The notes: generated by a model from the sequence alone, not told the origin. A DNA stretch of 20,897 nucleotides from an uncultured Cocleimonas sp. (GCA_937974135.1 CALJIH010000207.1:1-20897), one strand, 5' to 3'; shown: positions 7,759 to 16,158, numbered from the stretch's first letter. A program made the numbers and translations.

Positions 7759-7965
7759 ATGTCAGCTGAACTAGAACTCCGTTGGTTAAAAACAGAAAAG
7801 CAAAAAGGTGCAGCGAAACGCTTTGCCGAGTTTTGTAAAGAAGATATAAAAGGCCAGTCAGAAATTGAGGGTTTTGATATAGATAAATACCAAGATGCCA
7901 TCAAAATAGTTCTAGAAAAACTAAGCGAATCTAACTCTGTTGAGGAGCTATTCAATGCTGATTAA
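7759..7965 (+). CDS. Small hydrophilic protein of unknown family, first gene of the ATPase operon
   Basis: A 68-residue protein that I do not recognise. It is highly charged and looks helical throughout (for example KTEKQKGAAKRFAEFCKED and DKYQDAIKIVLEKLSES), with a single cysteine and no signal peptide or membrane segment. AGAGGT at 7747-7752, six bases before the ATG, is a good ribosome binding site, and this supports it as a real gene. Its last 11 bases overlap the start of the downstream ATPase gene, and the ATPase ribosome binding site lies inside its coding region. The two are therefore probably translationally coupled and made in a fixed ratio. A role as a partner or regulator of the ATPase is inference from this arrangement only. 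Confidence 0.8.
   Translation: MSAELELRWLKTEKQKGAAKRFAEFCKEDIKGQSEIEGFDIDKYQDAIKIVLEKLSESNSVEELFNAD
7942..7947 (+). promoter_or_regulatory. Ribosome binding site of the SMC-like ATPase
   Basis: GAGGAG lies seven bases before the ATG at 7955 and inside the end of the small upstream gene. It selects 7955 over the in-frame TTG at 7940, which overlaps the site itself. Confidence 0.8.
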
Positions 7966-9847
7966 ATCATTAGATGCCAAAAATTTTCGCAAATATAACC
8001 AACTCACCATTAATGATATACCCGAATCTGGGGTTATCACCGTTGAAGGTTCAAACGAATCGGGTAAAACCAGTATTGGTGAAGCTATCTGCTTTGCATT
8101 ATTTGGTCGTACCTTCTTTTTAAATGAAGACAATCTACATAAGGTTGTTTGTTGGGGGTCTGATCTTGCCGAAGTAACGCTTGAATTTAAATCAGGTGAT
8201 GGGGATACATTTTCACTTTGGCGTAGTGTAAACCGAAACAGCGAAGTTGCAGTAAAACTGAGCAAAATCGGTGCTGACGTTGATATTATTGGTTATGAAA
8301 CACCTCTCGAAGACCCTGAAAAAGTGAGACAAGCTCTGTCTAGAATTTTAGGTTTTGATTTTGATGCTTTCTCCAACTCTTTTTATCTAGCGCAGCGTGA
8401 ATTAACTTCGCCTGATCCTCAAAGTTACTCTATCAAACAAATGGCGGGAATTTCAGCCTACTCTGAAATTACTGATAATTTAGACGAATCGAATCAAAAA
8501 CAAGCTGAATCTATTGATGAACTCACACCACAATTAGTTTCTAACCAAGAAAAATTAGATGAGATCAACTTAGATGAAACTTGGTTACCTGAACTTATCG
8601 AAGCAGAAGAAACCTTAGGCAGTGAACAAAAAGGACGCGAGCATTTAATTAGTCGTTTAGCCGATAATGAACAAACATATGGAAATAATTTCCAAGCATT
8701 TCACAGTGCCAAGAAATCTTCTGGATTTTTTGGGTTATTCGGCAAATTAGCATTTATTGCTGCGGTTATTTTGTGGGGACTGTGGTTTGTAAACACTTAT
8801 TACCCTGAAATGTTAATCGAATCAATCATGAATAATTTTGGTGATTCAGCATTAACATCATTCTCAGTTTTTGCTGAAAAATGGCTACTCCCCGCTGCTG
8901 TTTTATCATTACTTGCTACGATTTTTAGTTGGATAATGCGCAAGAATGCAAAAACTAAAATGCAGTCTCTGAATACCGAAGCGGTGGGCTTTGCAGAAAT
9001 GCTTGATGATGGCCATGGTTATGTCACAACGCTCGCTGAATCTTTATTACCTGAACGTGTCGTCCAATTACTACACCAACGCGATACAGAACCCTCGACG
9101 ATGCAAGTATTGCCGCCAAGAGAACAATTCAACAACCTGACGCGTTTAATCAGCGATTCCAATGACTATAAAGCCGATCCAGAAGAGATGCTGGCAGCTA
9201 CCGGACGTTTATCAGAAACATTGAAAAAACAAGATGGTGAAGTAGCAGAGTTAGGAAATGGAATTTTAGAAGATATCAATGCAGAAAAAATTCGCTCGGA
9301 TAAAGCAGGTAACTTAAGAGCGACGATTCAAAATCTTTCTAAAGTTATTGAAAAATGTAATTACACTATCGAAACACAAAATATCGCGATTGGCATCATG
9401 CAGCGTTCAGCATCAGATTCCGTGGATAGATTTAACCAAAAGATATCTGATGTTTCAGAAAATACGCTGCCTAATTTCACCCAAAATCGCTATAGCCAGA
9501 TTAAAATTGCTGAAGACTTTACAGTCAAAATTTATTCTGATGAGAAGAATGATTACATGGATTTCGATGAAATTTCATCGGGTACTCAACGACAAGTAAT
9601 GTTAGCTTTGAGAATTGCAATGTCTGAGCAGTTATCAATTAATTCTGGTAACGAAGAACAGTTTATATTCCTAGATGAACCGTTTGCATTCTTCGACCAA
9701 TCCAGAACAAAAGCAACGCTAGAAGCCTTACCAGATGTTAGTGATGTCATAAATCAGGTATGGATTTCTGCGCAAGAATTTCCTGAAAATGCGCAAGTTG
9801 CTAAGAAGATTGAATGTCCTGCTGATAAGGCTGTGTTAATAGTTTAA
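7955..9847 (+). CDS. Rad50/SMC-like ABC ATPase with two central transmembrane segments
   Basis: The 630-residue protein starts with FRKYNQLTI and the Walker A motif GSNESGKTS (Lys38). The Q-loop YLAQREL (Gln147) follows, and the C-terminal end has the ABC signature SSGTQRQ (541-547) and Walker B FIFLDEPFAFFD (Asp574, Glu575). This split head with a helical middle is the RecF/SbcC/SMC plan. The middle is short, lacks a zinc-hook CxxC, and contains two strongly hydrophobic segments at about 265-279 and 311-328 separated by some 30 residues. Both ends would be cytoplasmic, with a short periplasmic loop. B. subtilis YhaN, as I recall it, is a membrane-linked SMC-like protein and the nearest described analogue I know. 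DNA repair or membrane-linked chromosome work is likely but not proven. No Mre11/SbcD nuclease gene lies beside it. Confidence 0.85.
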   Translation: MLIKSLDAKNFRKYNQLTINDIPESGVITVEGSNESGKTSIGEAICFALFGRTFFLNEDNLHKVVCWGSDLAEVTLEFKSGDGDTFSLWRSVNRNSEVAVKLSKIGADVDIIGYETPLEDPEKVRQALSRILGFDFDAFSNSFYLAQRELTSPDPQSYSIKQMAGISAYSEITDNLDESNQKQAESIDELTPQLVSNQEKLDEINLDETWLPELIEAEETLGSEQKGREHLISRLADNEQTYGNNFQAFHSAKKSSGFFGLFGKLAFIAAVILWGLWFVNTYYPEMLIESIMNNFGDSALTSFSVFAEKWLLPAAVLSLLATIFSWIMRKNAKTKMQSLNTEAVGFAEMLDDGHGYVTTLAESLLPERVVQLLHQRDTEPSTMQVLPPREQFNNLTRLISDSNDYKADPEEMLAATGRLSETLKKQDGEVAELGNGILEDINAEKIRSDKAGNLRATIQNLSKVIEKCNYTIETQNIAIGIMQRSASDSVDRFNQKISDVSENTLPNFTQNRYSQIKIAEDFTVKIYSDEKNDYMDFDEISSGTQRQVMLALRIAMSEQLSINSGNEEQFIFLDEPFAFFDQSRTKATLEALPDVSDVINQVWISAQEFPENAQVAKKIECPADKAVLIV

Positions 9848-9875
9848 ATGTTAAAATCGTCCCCTAGATACTTCC

Positions 9876-9894
9876 TGAGCTAAAAATAAGCTCA
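9876..9894. other. Hairpin between the ATPase and pntAA genes
   Basis: TGAGCT at 9876-9881 pairs with AGCTCA at 9889-9894 over the 7-base loop AAAAATA. No T run follows on the plus strand, so an intrinsic terminator is doubtful. The loop is the same as that of the hairpin at 1571-1589 read on the minus strand. Confidence 0.4.
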
Positions 9895-9925
9895 AAAAGC
9901 ATCAAAAGTAGGGGGGTGTCTTTTT
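9895..9925 (-). repeat. Dispersed C6 repeat, copy 4
   Basis: On the minus strand it reads AAAAAGACACCCCCCTAC, TTTT, GATGC, TTTTT, a close fit to the consensus including its downstream half. It lies between the ATPase gene and pntAA, immediately after the hairpin at 9876-9894. Confidence 0.85.
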
Positions 9926-9998
9926 CAATAACTATTGAATAACAAACATAATTAAAAAATAATAAATAGCAATAATCGGCAACTAAAAGGGGAAAGCA

Positions 9999-11144
9999 AT
10001 GCCGCTTAAATTAGGAATTCCACGTGAGACTGCGCCTGGGGAAAAGCGCGTTTCCATTGATCCAACTGTAATAGCCAAACTCAATACGTTAGGCATTAAA
10101 GTATTTGTGCAAAAAGGCGCTGGTGAAGCGGCATTTTTAAACGATACTGCCTTTTCTGATGCAATTATTGTAGAGGATCTAAAAGAACTCTCTGAAATAT
10201 CAGATGTAATTTGGCGTGTGCAAGCACCATCGGCAAAAGAAGTGCTTATGATGCGCGAAGGATCTGTGCTTATTGGAACCTTAATGGCGCAAGATAATAT
10301 CGCCATGTTAAAAGCATTAGAAGATAAAAAAATCAGTAGTTTTAGCATGGAACTGATTCCTCGTTCGTCACGTGCAAGATCAATGGATGTACTGTCATCT
10401 CAAGCATCCATAGCAGGTTATAAAGCGGCCATTATGGCGGCCGGTTTTTCACCAAAGTTTTTCCCCATGCTTACTACAGCGGCTGGTACTGTGCGGCCTT
10501 CTAAAGTTGTTGTTATTGGCGCGGGTATCTCTGGGCTGCAAGCAATAGCGACAGCTAAACGACTTGGTGCGGATGTAACATCCTATGACGTAAGGCCCGA
10601 AACCAAAGAGCAAATAGAATCTTTGGGAGCAAAAGCCATAGAGCTTGAAATATCCGTGGTTAGCAAAAATGGTCGAGCTAGAGAATTAACGGCTAATGAG
10701 AGAAATCAACAACAACAAGAACTGGCAAACCATATTTCAGAAGCAGATGTATTAATAACCACTGCTACGATTCCTGGCAGAGCAGCACCCAAAATAATTC
10801 CACAAAGCACCGTGAATATGATGAAGCCAGGATCAGTAATTATTGATCTGGCCTCTGATAGTGGTGGCAATTGTAGTTTAACCTCACCGGGAAAGACCAA
10901 AACGCATAATGGTGTAATTATTCATGGACCTTTAAATGTTGCTAGCGAAATGCCAGCGCACGCCAGTCAAATGTATGCTGAAAACCTGTACAACTTCATG
11001 AATTTATTGATCGATGAAAACAGCGATTACGTTCCCAACTTTGAGGACGAAATTGTTATTGGAGCATTACTCACTAAAGATGGTGAAGTCATGCACGAAG
11101 ATACGCTTGAGTTATTGAACAAAACATTAGGGGAGAAATCATAA
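9999..11144 (+). CDS. pntAA: NAD(P) transhydrogenase subunit alpha part 1 (NAD-binding domain I)
   Basis: This is the soluble NAD(H)-binding component of the proton-translocating transhydrogenase, which uses the proton gradient to drive hydride transfer from NADH to NADP+. The 381 residues begin with the alanine dehydrogenase-like LGIPRETAPGEKRVSIDP. The Rossmann glycine motif GAGISGLQAIATAKRLGADV starts at Gly174, followed by SYDVRPETKEQ, and DLASDSGGNCSLT is also typical. The protein ends before any membrane segment, showing the split-alpha form, whereas E. coli PntA is a single polypeptide with the membrane part attached. AAGGGG at 9987-9992 is the ribosome binding site. The stop codon shares one base with the pntAB start, so the two are coupled. 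Confidence 0.97.
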   Translation: MPLKLGIPRETAPGEKRVSIDPTVIAKLNTLGIKVFVQKGAGEAAFLNDTAFSDAIIVEDLKELSEISDVIWRVQAPSAKEVLMMREGSVLIGTLMAQDNIAMLKALEDKKISSFSMELIPRSSRARSMDVLSSQASIAGYKAAIMAAGFSPKFFPMLTTAAGTVRPSKVVVIGAGISGLQAIATAKRLGADVTSYDVRPETKEQIESLGAKAIELEISVVSKNGRARELTANERNQQQQELANHISEADVLITTATIPGRAAPKIIPQSTVNMMKPGSVIIDLASDSGGNCSLTSPGKTKTHNGVIIHGPLNVASEMPAHASQMYAENLYNFMNLLIDENSDYVPNFEDEIVIGALLTKDGEVMHEDTLELLNKTLGEKS

Positions 11145-11437
11145 TGGATGCTTTTGTTGCGCTTTATATTTTCCTTTTAGCAATTGTGGCTGGGTATATT
11201 ATTTCATCTAAAGTGCCTGCTATTTTCCAAACATCACTATTATCAGGTGCTAGTTTTATCAATAGCATCATTTTAATCGGTGCAATGATTGTACTGGGTA
11301 ATGCTGAAACAACGATACAAACCGTTATTGGCTTTATTGCCGTAACTTTTGCTGCTGCAAATGCTGTAGGTGGCTATATTATAGCCTCACGCTTATTGCA
11401 GTTATTCAAAAAGAATAATGATGCAGGAGGCGAGTGA
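11144..11437 (+). CDS. pntAB: NAD(P) transhydrogenase subunit alpha part 2 (membrane domain II)
   Basis: The 97-residue protein consists almost entirely of three hydrophobic segments (about residues 4-22, 35-53 and 58-82), with the conserved QTSLLSGASFINSIILIGAM and AAANAVGGYIIASRLLQLF. This equals the C-terminal membrane part of one-piece PntA and forms part of the proton channel with PntB. The ATG at 11144 uses the last A of the pntAA stop codon; GGGGAG lies about eight bases upstream. The gene ends in a TGATG junction with pntB. Confidence 0.96.
   Translation: MDAFVALYIFLLAIVAGYIISSKVPAIFQTSLLSGASFINSIILIGAMIVLGNAETTIQTVIGFIAVTFAAANAVGGYIIASRLLQLFKKNNDAGGE
11425..11430 (+). promoter_or_regulatory. 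Ribosome binding site that sets the pntB start
   Basis: AGGAGG lies six bases before the ATG at 11437 and only three before the in-frame GTG at 11434. The spacing favours the ATG. Confidence 0.7.
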
Positions 11438-12816
11438 TGCCAGATATTATTATTCAACTTGTTTATTTCTTAGGTGCGATCCTTTTCATCTTGGGCTTCA
11501 AGAAAATGAACGCTCCAAATACCACCAAACATGGATTACTGTTGGCAGGTGTTGGCGTGCTTATTACAGTGTTGATAACGTTCTTCCATCACGACATAAA
11601 CACTAATTACTTATTAATGAGCGCGGCTCTTTTCATTGGCGCTGTATTGGGCTTTGTTAAAGCCAACAAAACTAATAGTGAAAGCATGCCACAAAGCTCT
11701 GCCCTGTTTAGCGGTTTAGGTGGTGCAGCAGCTGCTGCGATTGCAGCTGTAGAAATAATCAAGCTAGGTCCGTTAACAGATATAGCTAAATACGCGGCAT
11801 TATTGGGGGCTTTATTGGGATGTATTTGTTTCTCAGGCTCGCTTGTTGCCAATGCTAAACTCAAAGGCATTATAAAGGATACGATAAATCTGCCATTGCA
11901 TCATTGGATCAATGCTTTAGTGCTGGTAGTAGTTGTAACTTTTGGTGTTGCCATTGTGCTCAACGGCAATAATTTTGAGATAAATTATTTAGTTATATTT
12001 TTTATCTTAGCTTTAATCTTAGGCGTTTTGATTTTATTACCAATAGACAATGACGACTTACCAATTACCAGCGCGTTATTGATCGCATTTAGTGGTTTTG
12101 CTATTGGTTTGGTAGGTTATGCTTTAGCAAGTCCTGCAATAATGATCGTTGGCTTTCTTGCCGGTTCCAGTGCTTTAACAATAAGTAAACAGATCTCAAA
12201 CTCTAAGAAACGCCCTCTTCCTAGCATGATATTTGGAGATGAAGATTCAGCTAAATCTGAACTTAAAAAGACTCGAGCAAGTAAAAATATCAAAGAAATA
12301 AATGCTAACGATGCTGCATCAATTATGGCACTGGCCAAAAATATTATTATCGTACCAGGCTATGGCATGGCCGTTTCACAGGCACAACACAAACTTGGTA
12401 GCTTGAGTAAACAACTCATCAATAATGACGTAAGTGTAAAATTTGCGGTACACCCTGTCGCCGGAAGAATGCCAGGACATATGAATGTTCTGCTAAATGA
12501 GGCTGGTATTTCTCATACTCTCATACATGATCTTGAAGATATCAATGATGAATTTGAAAGCACCGATGTGGTATTAATTATTGGCGCAAACGATGTGACC
12601 AACCCAAGCGCAAGATCTGATCAAAGTGGTCCATTATTTGGTATGCCAATATTAAATGCGGATACTGCGAAAAATGTTATTGTGATTAAACGCGGTGATG
12701 GCACAGGTTTTACTGATATTGATAACCCACTGTTCTATCAGAGCAATACAGGCTTAATTTACGGAGATGCTGATTCTGTACTGGATGATTTACTTAGCAA
12801 CTTGAAGTCAATTTAA
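11437..12816 (+). CDS. pntB: NAD(P) transhydrogenase subunit beta
   Basis: PntB carries the remaining proton-channel helices and the NADP(H)-binding domain III. The 459-residue protein has about nine hydrophobic segments up to residue 255, then a charged linker (KKRPLPSMIFGDED) and the soluble domain. NADP motifs are PGYGMAVSQAQHKLGSL from Pro307, AVHPVAGRMPGHMNVLLNEA, IIGANDVTNPSAR and KRGDGTGFTDIDNPLFY, all typical of PntB. The length is close to that of E. coli PntB (462). The ATG at 11437 is chosen over the GTG at 11434 because of ribosome binding site spacing. It is the last gene of the pnt operon; I see no convincing terminator in the 105 bases before priA. Confidence 0.97.
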   Translation: MPDIIIQLVYFLGAILFILGFKKMNAPNTTKHGLLLAGVGVLITVLITFFHHDINTNYLLMSAALFIGAVLGFVKANKTNSESMPQSSALFSGLGGAAAAAIAAVEIIKLGPLTDIAKYAALLGALLGCICFSGSLVANAKLKGIIKDTINLPLHHWINALVLVVVVTFGVAIVLNGNNFEINYLVIFFILALILGVLILLPIDNDDLPITSALLIAFSGFAIGLVGYALASPAIMIVGFLAGSSALTISKQISNSKKRPLPSMIFGDEDSAKSELKKTRASKNIKEINANDAASIMALAKNIIIVPGYGMAVSQAQHKLGSLSKQLINNDVSVKFAVHPVAGRMPGHMNVLLNEAGISHTLIHDLEDINDEFESTDVVLIIGANDVTNPSARSDQSGPLFGMPILNADTAKNVIVIKRGDGTGFTDIDNPLFYQSNTGLIYGDADSVLDDLLSNLKSI

Positions 12817-12921
12817 AAAAGAAATCAATTTTGTGAAACGACTCCTTCTAGAGTAGTTGAGTCCAATGAGCTATATTGTATGACTCTCCAGTATCCATAA
12901 ACTAGGTGCTTCAGTTCTAGA

Positions 12922-15186
12922 ATGCCAGATTCGCCGTCCATTGCCATTCGTGTTGCCATTCAAAGACCAATCCATAAATTGCTGGATTATTCTTGTGACC
13001 CCAAAAGTCCTCCAACACCTGGATGTCGCGTAAAGGTTTCTCTCGGTAATTACCCAATCACGGGTATTGTGGTCGAGACTGATGTGGAAAGTGAATTCTC
13101 TGAACTCAAGCCAATTTTAGAAATTCTAGATCAAACGCCTCTACTCGATAATGAGATGTTGAAACTGCTCGATTGGGCCAGTCGATATTATTTTTACCCA
13201 AAAGGTGAGGTTCTGTTTCATGCATTACCTAAAAACCTGCGTAAAGGTAATAAACCACCACAATTAACACTCTGGAGCATCAATCAAAATGCAGAAATTG
13301 AGGCTAAAACAACTGATAAAAGACACCCCCCCACTTTTGCAGCTTTTCTAGATCAATTAAAACGTTCACCTAAGCAATCTGAGTTGTTTCAGTATTTATG
13401 GGAAAATGGTGAAACAGACGGAATTCAACTTCAAAATCAATTTGGTGATCATTGGCGTAGCTACATTAATCAATTGATGAAAAAAGAATGTGTAGTTTCC
13501 AGAGAGATTGATGCTGATTATTTCCCTCGAAAAAAAGTATTTAAGCACGCTAGTTCAAGCAAAGCTACGCTCATTCTTACCGATGAACAACAGCAATGTA
13601 TCAAGCAGATAAAAAAACATTTTGCTGAGGATGAGTTAAAACCCATTCTTTTACACGGCATCACCGGAAGCGGTAAAACTGAAGTCTATCTCAATGCAGT
13701 AAAATCATTGTTAGCTGATGGTAAACAAATATTAGTGCTGGTTCCTGAAATTGGCTTAACACCTCAGCTATTAAGTCGCTTTCAACAATTTTACCCACAA
13801 TATTCAATTGTATCGTTGCATTCTGCTTTATCCGATGGTGATCGAACTCGTGCTTGGTTAGGCGCAAAATCTGGAGCGATTCAAATAATCATTGGTACAC
13901 GTTCAGCCGTATTTACCCCGATGAAAAATCTGGGTGCAATAATCATTGATGAAGAACACGACGCATCCTTCAAACAACAAGAAGGATTTCTATATCAAGG
14001 CCGTGACATGGCAATTAAACGCGCTTTTGATGCACAAATACCGATACTTCTAGGTAGCGCAACACCTTCTTTAGAAACATTTCACAACGCCGAACAGCAA
14101 AAATACCATTATCTACGTTTGGACAATCGTCCTGGAAGCAGTAATCCCCCAGATTTAGTATTACAAGATATTCGCTCGCTTCCGCTTGAAGCTGGCATTA
14201 GTAATTTAATGCTTACTGAAATCAGGCAGCATTTAAATAATCACAATCAAGTGATGTTATTTTTGAATCGTCGTGGCTTTTCCCCCGTGTTAATGTGTCC
14301 GAATTGTAACTGGCATGCCACCTGTAATAACTGTGATTTAGGAATGACCTACCATGCAAGCGCGGGCAAGGTTATTTGTCATCATTGCGCTTTGGAAAAC
14401 CCAATCAGCTCACAATGTCCTGAATGTAACAGTACTAAGCTCACTACCTTAGGACAAGGTACAGAGCGTATCGAAGCTGTTTTAAAATCGCATTTTCCTG
14501 ACGTCCCCATTATTCGAATCGATCGTGATAGCACCAGCAAAAAAGGTTCTTTGGAGAAAAAACTACACACGATAAGCGAAGGGAATCCGGTTATTTTAGT
14601 TGGAACGCAAATGCTAACCAAAGGTCATGACTTCCCAAAACTCACTTTGGTCGGAATTTTAGATGTTGACCAAGCCTTATTTAGCGTAGATTACCGATCG
14701 CAAGAACGTCTCGTCCAACAGGTTATTCAAGTGGCAGGTAGGGCTGGGCGTGGCACAGATAAAGGCAGGGTTATATTACAAACGACTCAACCCCAACACC
14801 CTTTACTAATGAATCTACTTTCTCAGGGTTATAGTGAAACCGCCAAACAATTATTGAACGAAAGAACTTTATGGAACTACCCACCTATAGGATCACAAGC
14901 ATTAATTAGGGTAAATGCAATTGACGAGCAAAACGCTTTTAGCTTTCTGAGAAGCTTGTCAGAAAAGCTAAAAGAGTTACAAAATGAGTCTGTTGAATTA
15001 TTAGGCCCTATGCCATCACCGATTGCGAGACGTGCAAATAGATATCGTTTTCAGGTATTGCTATCCGCCAAAAATAGACGAGACTTACACGTTTTTTTAA
15101 CAAATGGGTTTCCTATTTTGGTGAAAGCAAGAAAACTGGGAGGTGTTAGATGGAATCTCGATATTGATCCAACAGATTTTATTTAA
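12922..15186 (+). CDS. priA: Primosomal replication restart helicase PriA
   Basis: PriA recognises abandoned replication forks and starts reloading of DnaB. The 754-residue protein has the N-terminal DNA-binding domain (IRVAIQRPIHKLLDYSC, then FHALPKNLRKG), Walker A GITGSGKTE at 246-254 with Lys252, the DEEH box at 343-346, and the helicase C-terminal QVAGRAGRGTDKG. Eight zinc-binding cysteines occur as four CxxC pairs at 459/462, 468/471, 486/489 and 499/502. All key residues are present, so it should be active. It is about 20 residues longer than E. coli PriA (732 as I recall). Part of the excess falls at residues about 130-143, where repeat copy 5 is read as RHPPTFAAF just before LKRSPKQ. 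The start at 12922 has no strong ribosome binding site. Confidence 0.97.
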   Translation: MPDSPSIAIRVAIQRPIHKLLDYSCDPKSPPTPGCRVKVSLGNYPITGIVVETDVESEFSELKPILEILDQTPLLDNEMLKLLDWASRYYFYPKGEVLFHALPKNLRKGNKPPQLTLWSINQNAEIEAKTTDKRHPPTFAAFLDQLKRSPKQSELFQYLWENGETDGIQLQNQFGDHWRSYINQLMKKECVVSREIDADYFPRKKVFKHASSSKATLILTDEQQQCIKQIKKHFAEDELKPILLHGITGSGKTEVYLNAVKSLLADGKQILVLVPEIGLTPQLLSRFQQFYPQYSIVSLHSALSDGDRTRAWLGAKSGAIQIIIGTRSAVFTPMKNLGAIIIDEEHDASFKQQEGFLYQGRDMAIKRAFDAQIPILLGSATPSLETFHNAEQQKYHYLRLDNRPGSSNPPDLVLQDIRSLPLEAGISNLMLTEIRQHLNNHNQVMLFLNRRGFSPVLMCPNCNWHATCNNCDLGMTYHASAGKVICHHCALENPISSQCPECNSTKLTTLGQGTERIEAVLKSHFPDVPIIRIDRDSTSKKGSLEKKLHTISEGNPVILVGTQMLTKGHDFPKLTLVGILDVDQALFSVDYRSQERLVQQVIQVAGRAGRGTDKGRVILQTTQPQHPLLMNLLSQGYSETAKQLLNERTLWNYPPIGSQALIRVNAIDEQNAFSFLRSLSEKLKELQNESVELLGPMPSPIARRANRYRFQVLLSAKNRRDLHVFLTNGFPILVKARKLGGVRWNLDIDPTDFI
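13318..13347 (+). repeat. Dispersed C6 repeat, copy 5, inside priA
   Basis: It has AAAAGACA, a run of seven C, ACTTTT, GCAGC and TTTT, a near-perfect consensus copy including the downstream half. It lies within the priA reading frame, codons about 133-142, and is read as KRHPPTFAAF. Confidence 0.85.
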
Positions 15187-15201
15187 AGAGTATTACTAAA
15201 T

Positions 15202-15228
15202 TATATGGAAGCCATATATTGGTTTTTT
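15202..15228 (+). terminator. Possible terminator after priA
   Basis: TATATGG at 15202-15208 pairs with CCATATA at 15212-15218 over a 3-base loop; TTGG and six T follow. The stem is AT-rich and the T run is offset by four bases, so it would be a weak terminator. Confidence 0.45.
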
Positions 15229-15276
15229 GCCAAACTTGATGAGAAGATTCTTGTAAGTATCCGAAAATAATGGCAA

Positions 15277-15356
15277 TATTCACTTTGGGGGTGTTATTGC
15301 GCTTTAATTAAATCTAAAAATATAAGAATTATTCACAACGCAAACAATAGTGAATA
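15277..15356. promoter_or_regulatory. TATTCAC direct and inverted repeats upstream of the SPOR gene
   Basis: TATTCAC occurs at 15277-15283 and 15330-15336, and its complement GTGAATA at 15350-15356. The last two form a perfect 7-bp dyad with a 13-base spacer ending 22 bases before the start codon. It may be an operator or a leader hairpin of the SPOR gene; no function is known to me. Confidence 0.3.
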
Positions 15357-15378
15357 TATCGATAAAGAGTGTATCAAA

Positions 15379-16158
15379 ATGTATAAAGACTTTAAAAAAA
15401 GTGAAACGTTAGACACGGGCTTCACTTCAGGAAATAGTCTCTTGTGGATGTTTTCTGGAATCGTACTAGGCTTATTAGTTGGACTAGGTATGTATTTTTT
15501 CACTAACGATAAAATACCTTCTATTTCTATGATTGATTCACTTGAGCAAAAAATACAAACAGCTCAAACTAAGAACCCTAATCTTCCTGAAAACCCTGTT
15601 GCTACCACCGAACAAAAATCTAGCAAAAGATCTTTAGATACTTTAGAGCAACAAAAGACAGAAGAAAAAGAGCGTAAGAATAAGTTTAGTTATTACGCTG
15701 TTCTTCCTAATCTTGATGTTCCTGTTGGCTCAGGTAAACCAATAAATACTTCTGCGGCAGCAGCATCTAAAGCCGTAAAGAAAATGGATAATGCGACTGA
15801 AAAATCTTTATCTGATCAATACGAAGAAGCAGTAGCCCAACAAAATGCTCAAGGCAATGCTGTTGAGAAAATCACAGAAGACACTTCAGCAACTGAAAAT
15901 ACAGAAGAAAATCAAAACAAAGCGTCTCTAGGTGACTACTTGCTTCAAGTAGCATCATTTAAAAAACAAAGTATGGCGGATAAAACCAAAGGCCGATTAA
16001 GTAACAAAGGTATAGACGCGTACATTCAAAAGAAAAAAATTAAAGGCCGTTATTGGTACCGTGTCGTTGCAGGCCCAGTCGATCAAACAAACATCAATAG
16101 TTGGAAAAGTACTGCTGAACAATTAGGGCATAAACCCTTAGTTATTTCAGTCAGATAA
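15379..16158 (+). CDS. FtsN-like SPOR domain protein
   Basis: The 259-residue protein has a short cytoplasmic N terminus and one transmembrane helix at about 21-41 (LLWMFSGIVLGLLVGLGMYFF). A long low-complexity periplasmic linker rich in K, E, Q, N and T follows. A C-terminal SPOR domain from about residue 186 (DYLLQVASFKKQSMADKTKGRL ... YWYRVVAGPVDQ) ends the protein. SPOR domains bind denuded peptidoglycan at the division septum, and this bitopic layout is that of FtsN, which activates septal wall synthesis. KFSYYAVLPNLDVPV at about 105-120 resembles the FYxxLP stretch found in the linker of many FtsN-like proteins. Position after priA also fits gammaproteobacterial ftsN, though argS, common between them in some relatives, is absent. 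Orthology to FtsN is probable, not certain. Confidence 0.85.
   Translation: MYKDFKKSETLDTGFTSGNSLLWMFSGIVLGLLVGLGMYFFTNDKIPSISMIDSLEQKIQTAQTKNPNLPENPVATTEQKSSKRSLDTLEQQKTEEKERKNKFSYYAVLPNLDVPVGSGKPINTSAAAASKAVKKMDNATEKSLSDQYEEAVAQQNAQGNAVEKITEDTSATENTEENQNKASLGDYLLQVASFKKQSMADKTKGRLSNKGIDAYIQKKKIKGRYWYRVVAGPVDQTNINSWKSTAEQLGHKPLVISVR

Noticed and set aside
7940..7954. TTG at 7940 as the start of the SMC-like ATPase
   Set aside because: The strong GAGGAG site serves the ATG at 7955; the TTG overlaps that site, and family members begin at the MLIKSLDAKNF segment.
11418..11606. Plus-strand 62-codon frame overlapping pntAB and pntB
   Set aside because: It is an out-of-frame shadow of pntB with no family resemblance.
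15281..15299. CACTTTGGGGGTGTTATTG as a degenerate inverted repeat copy before the SPOR gene
   Set aside because: Only the GGGGGTGT part matches and the AAAAGT side is absent. It may be a decayed copy but does not stand alone.
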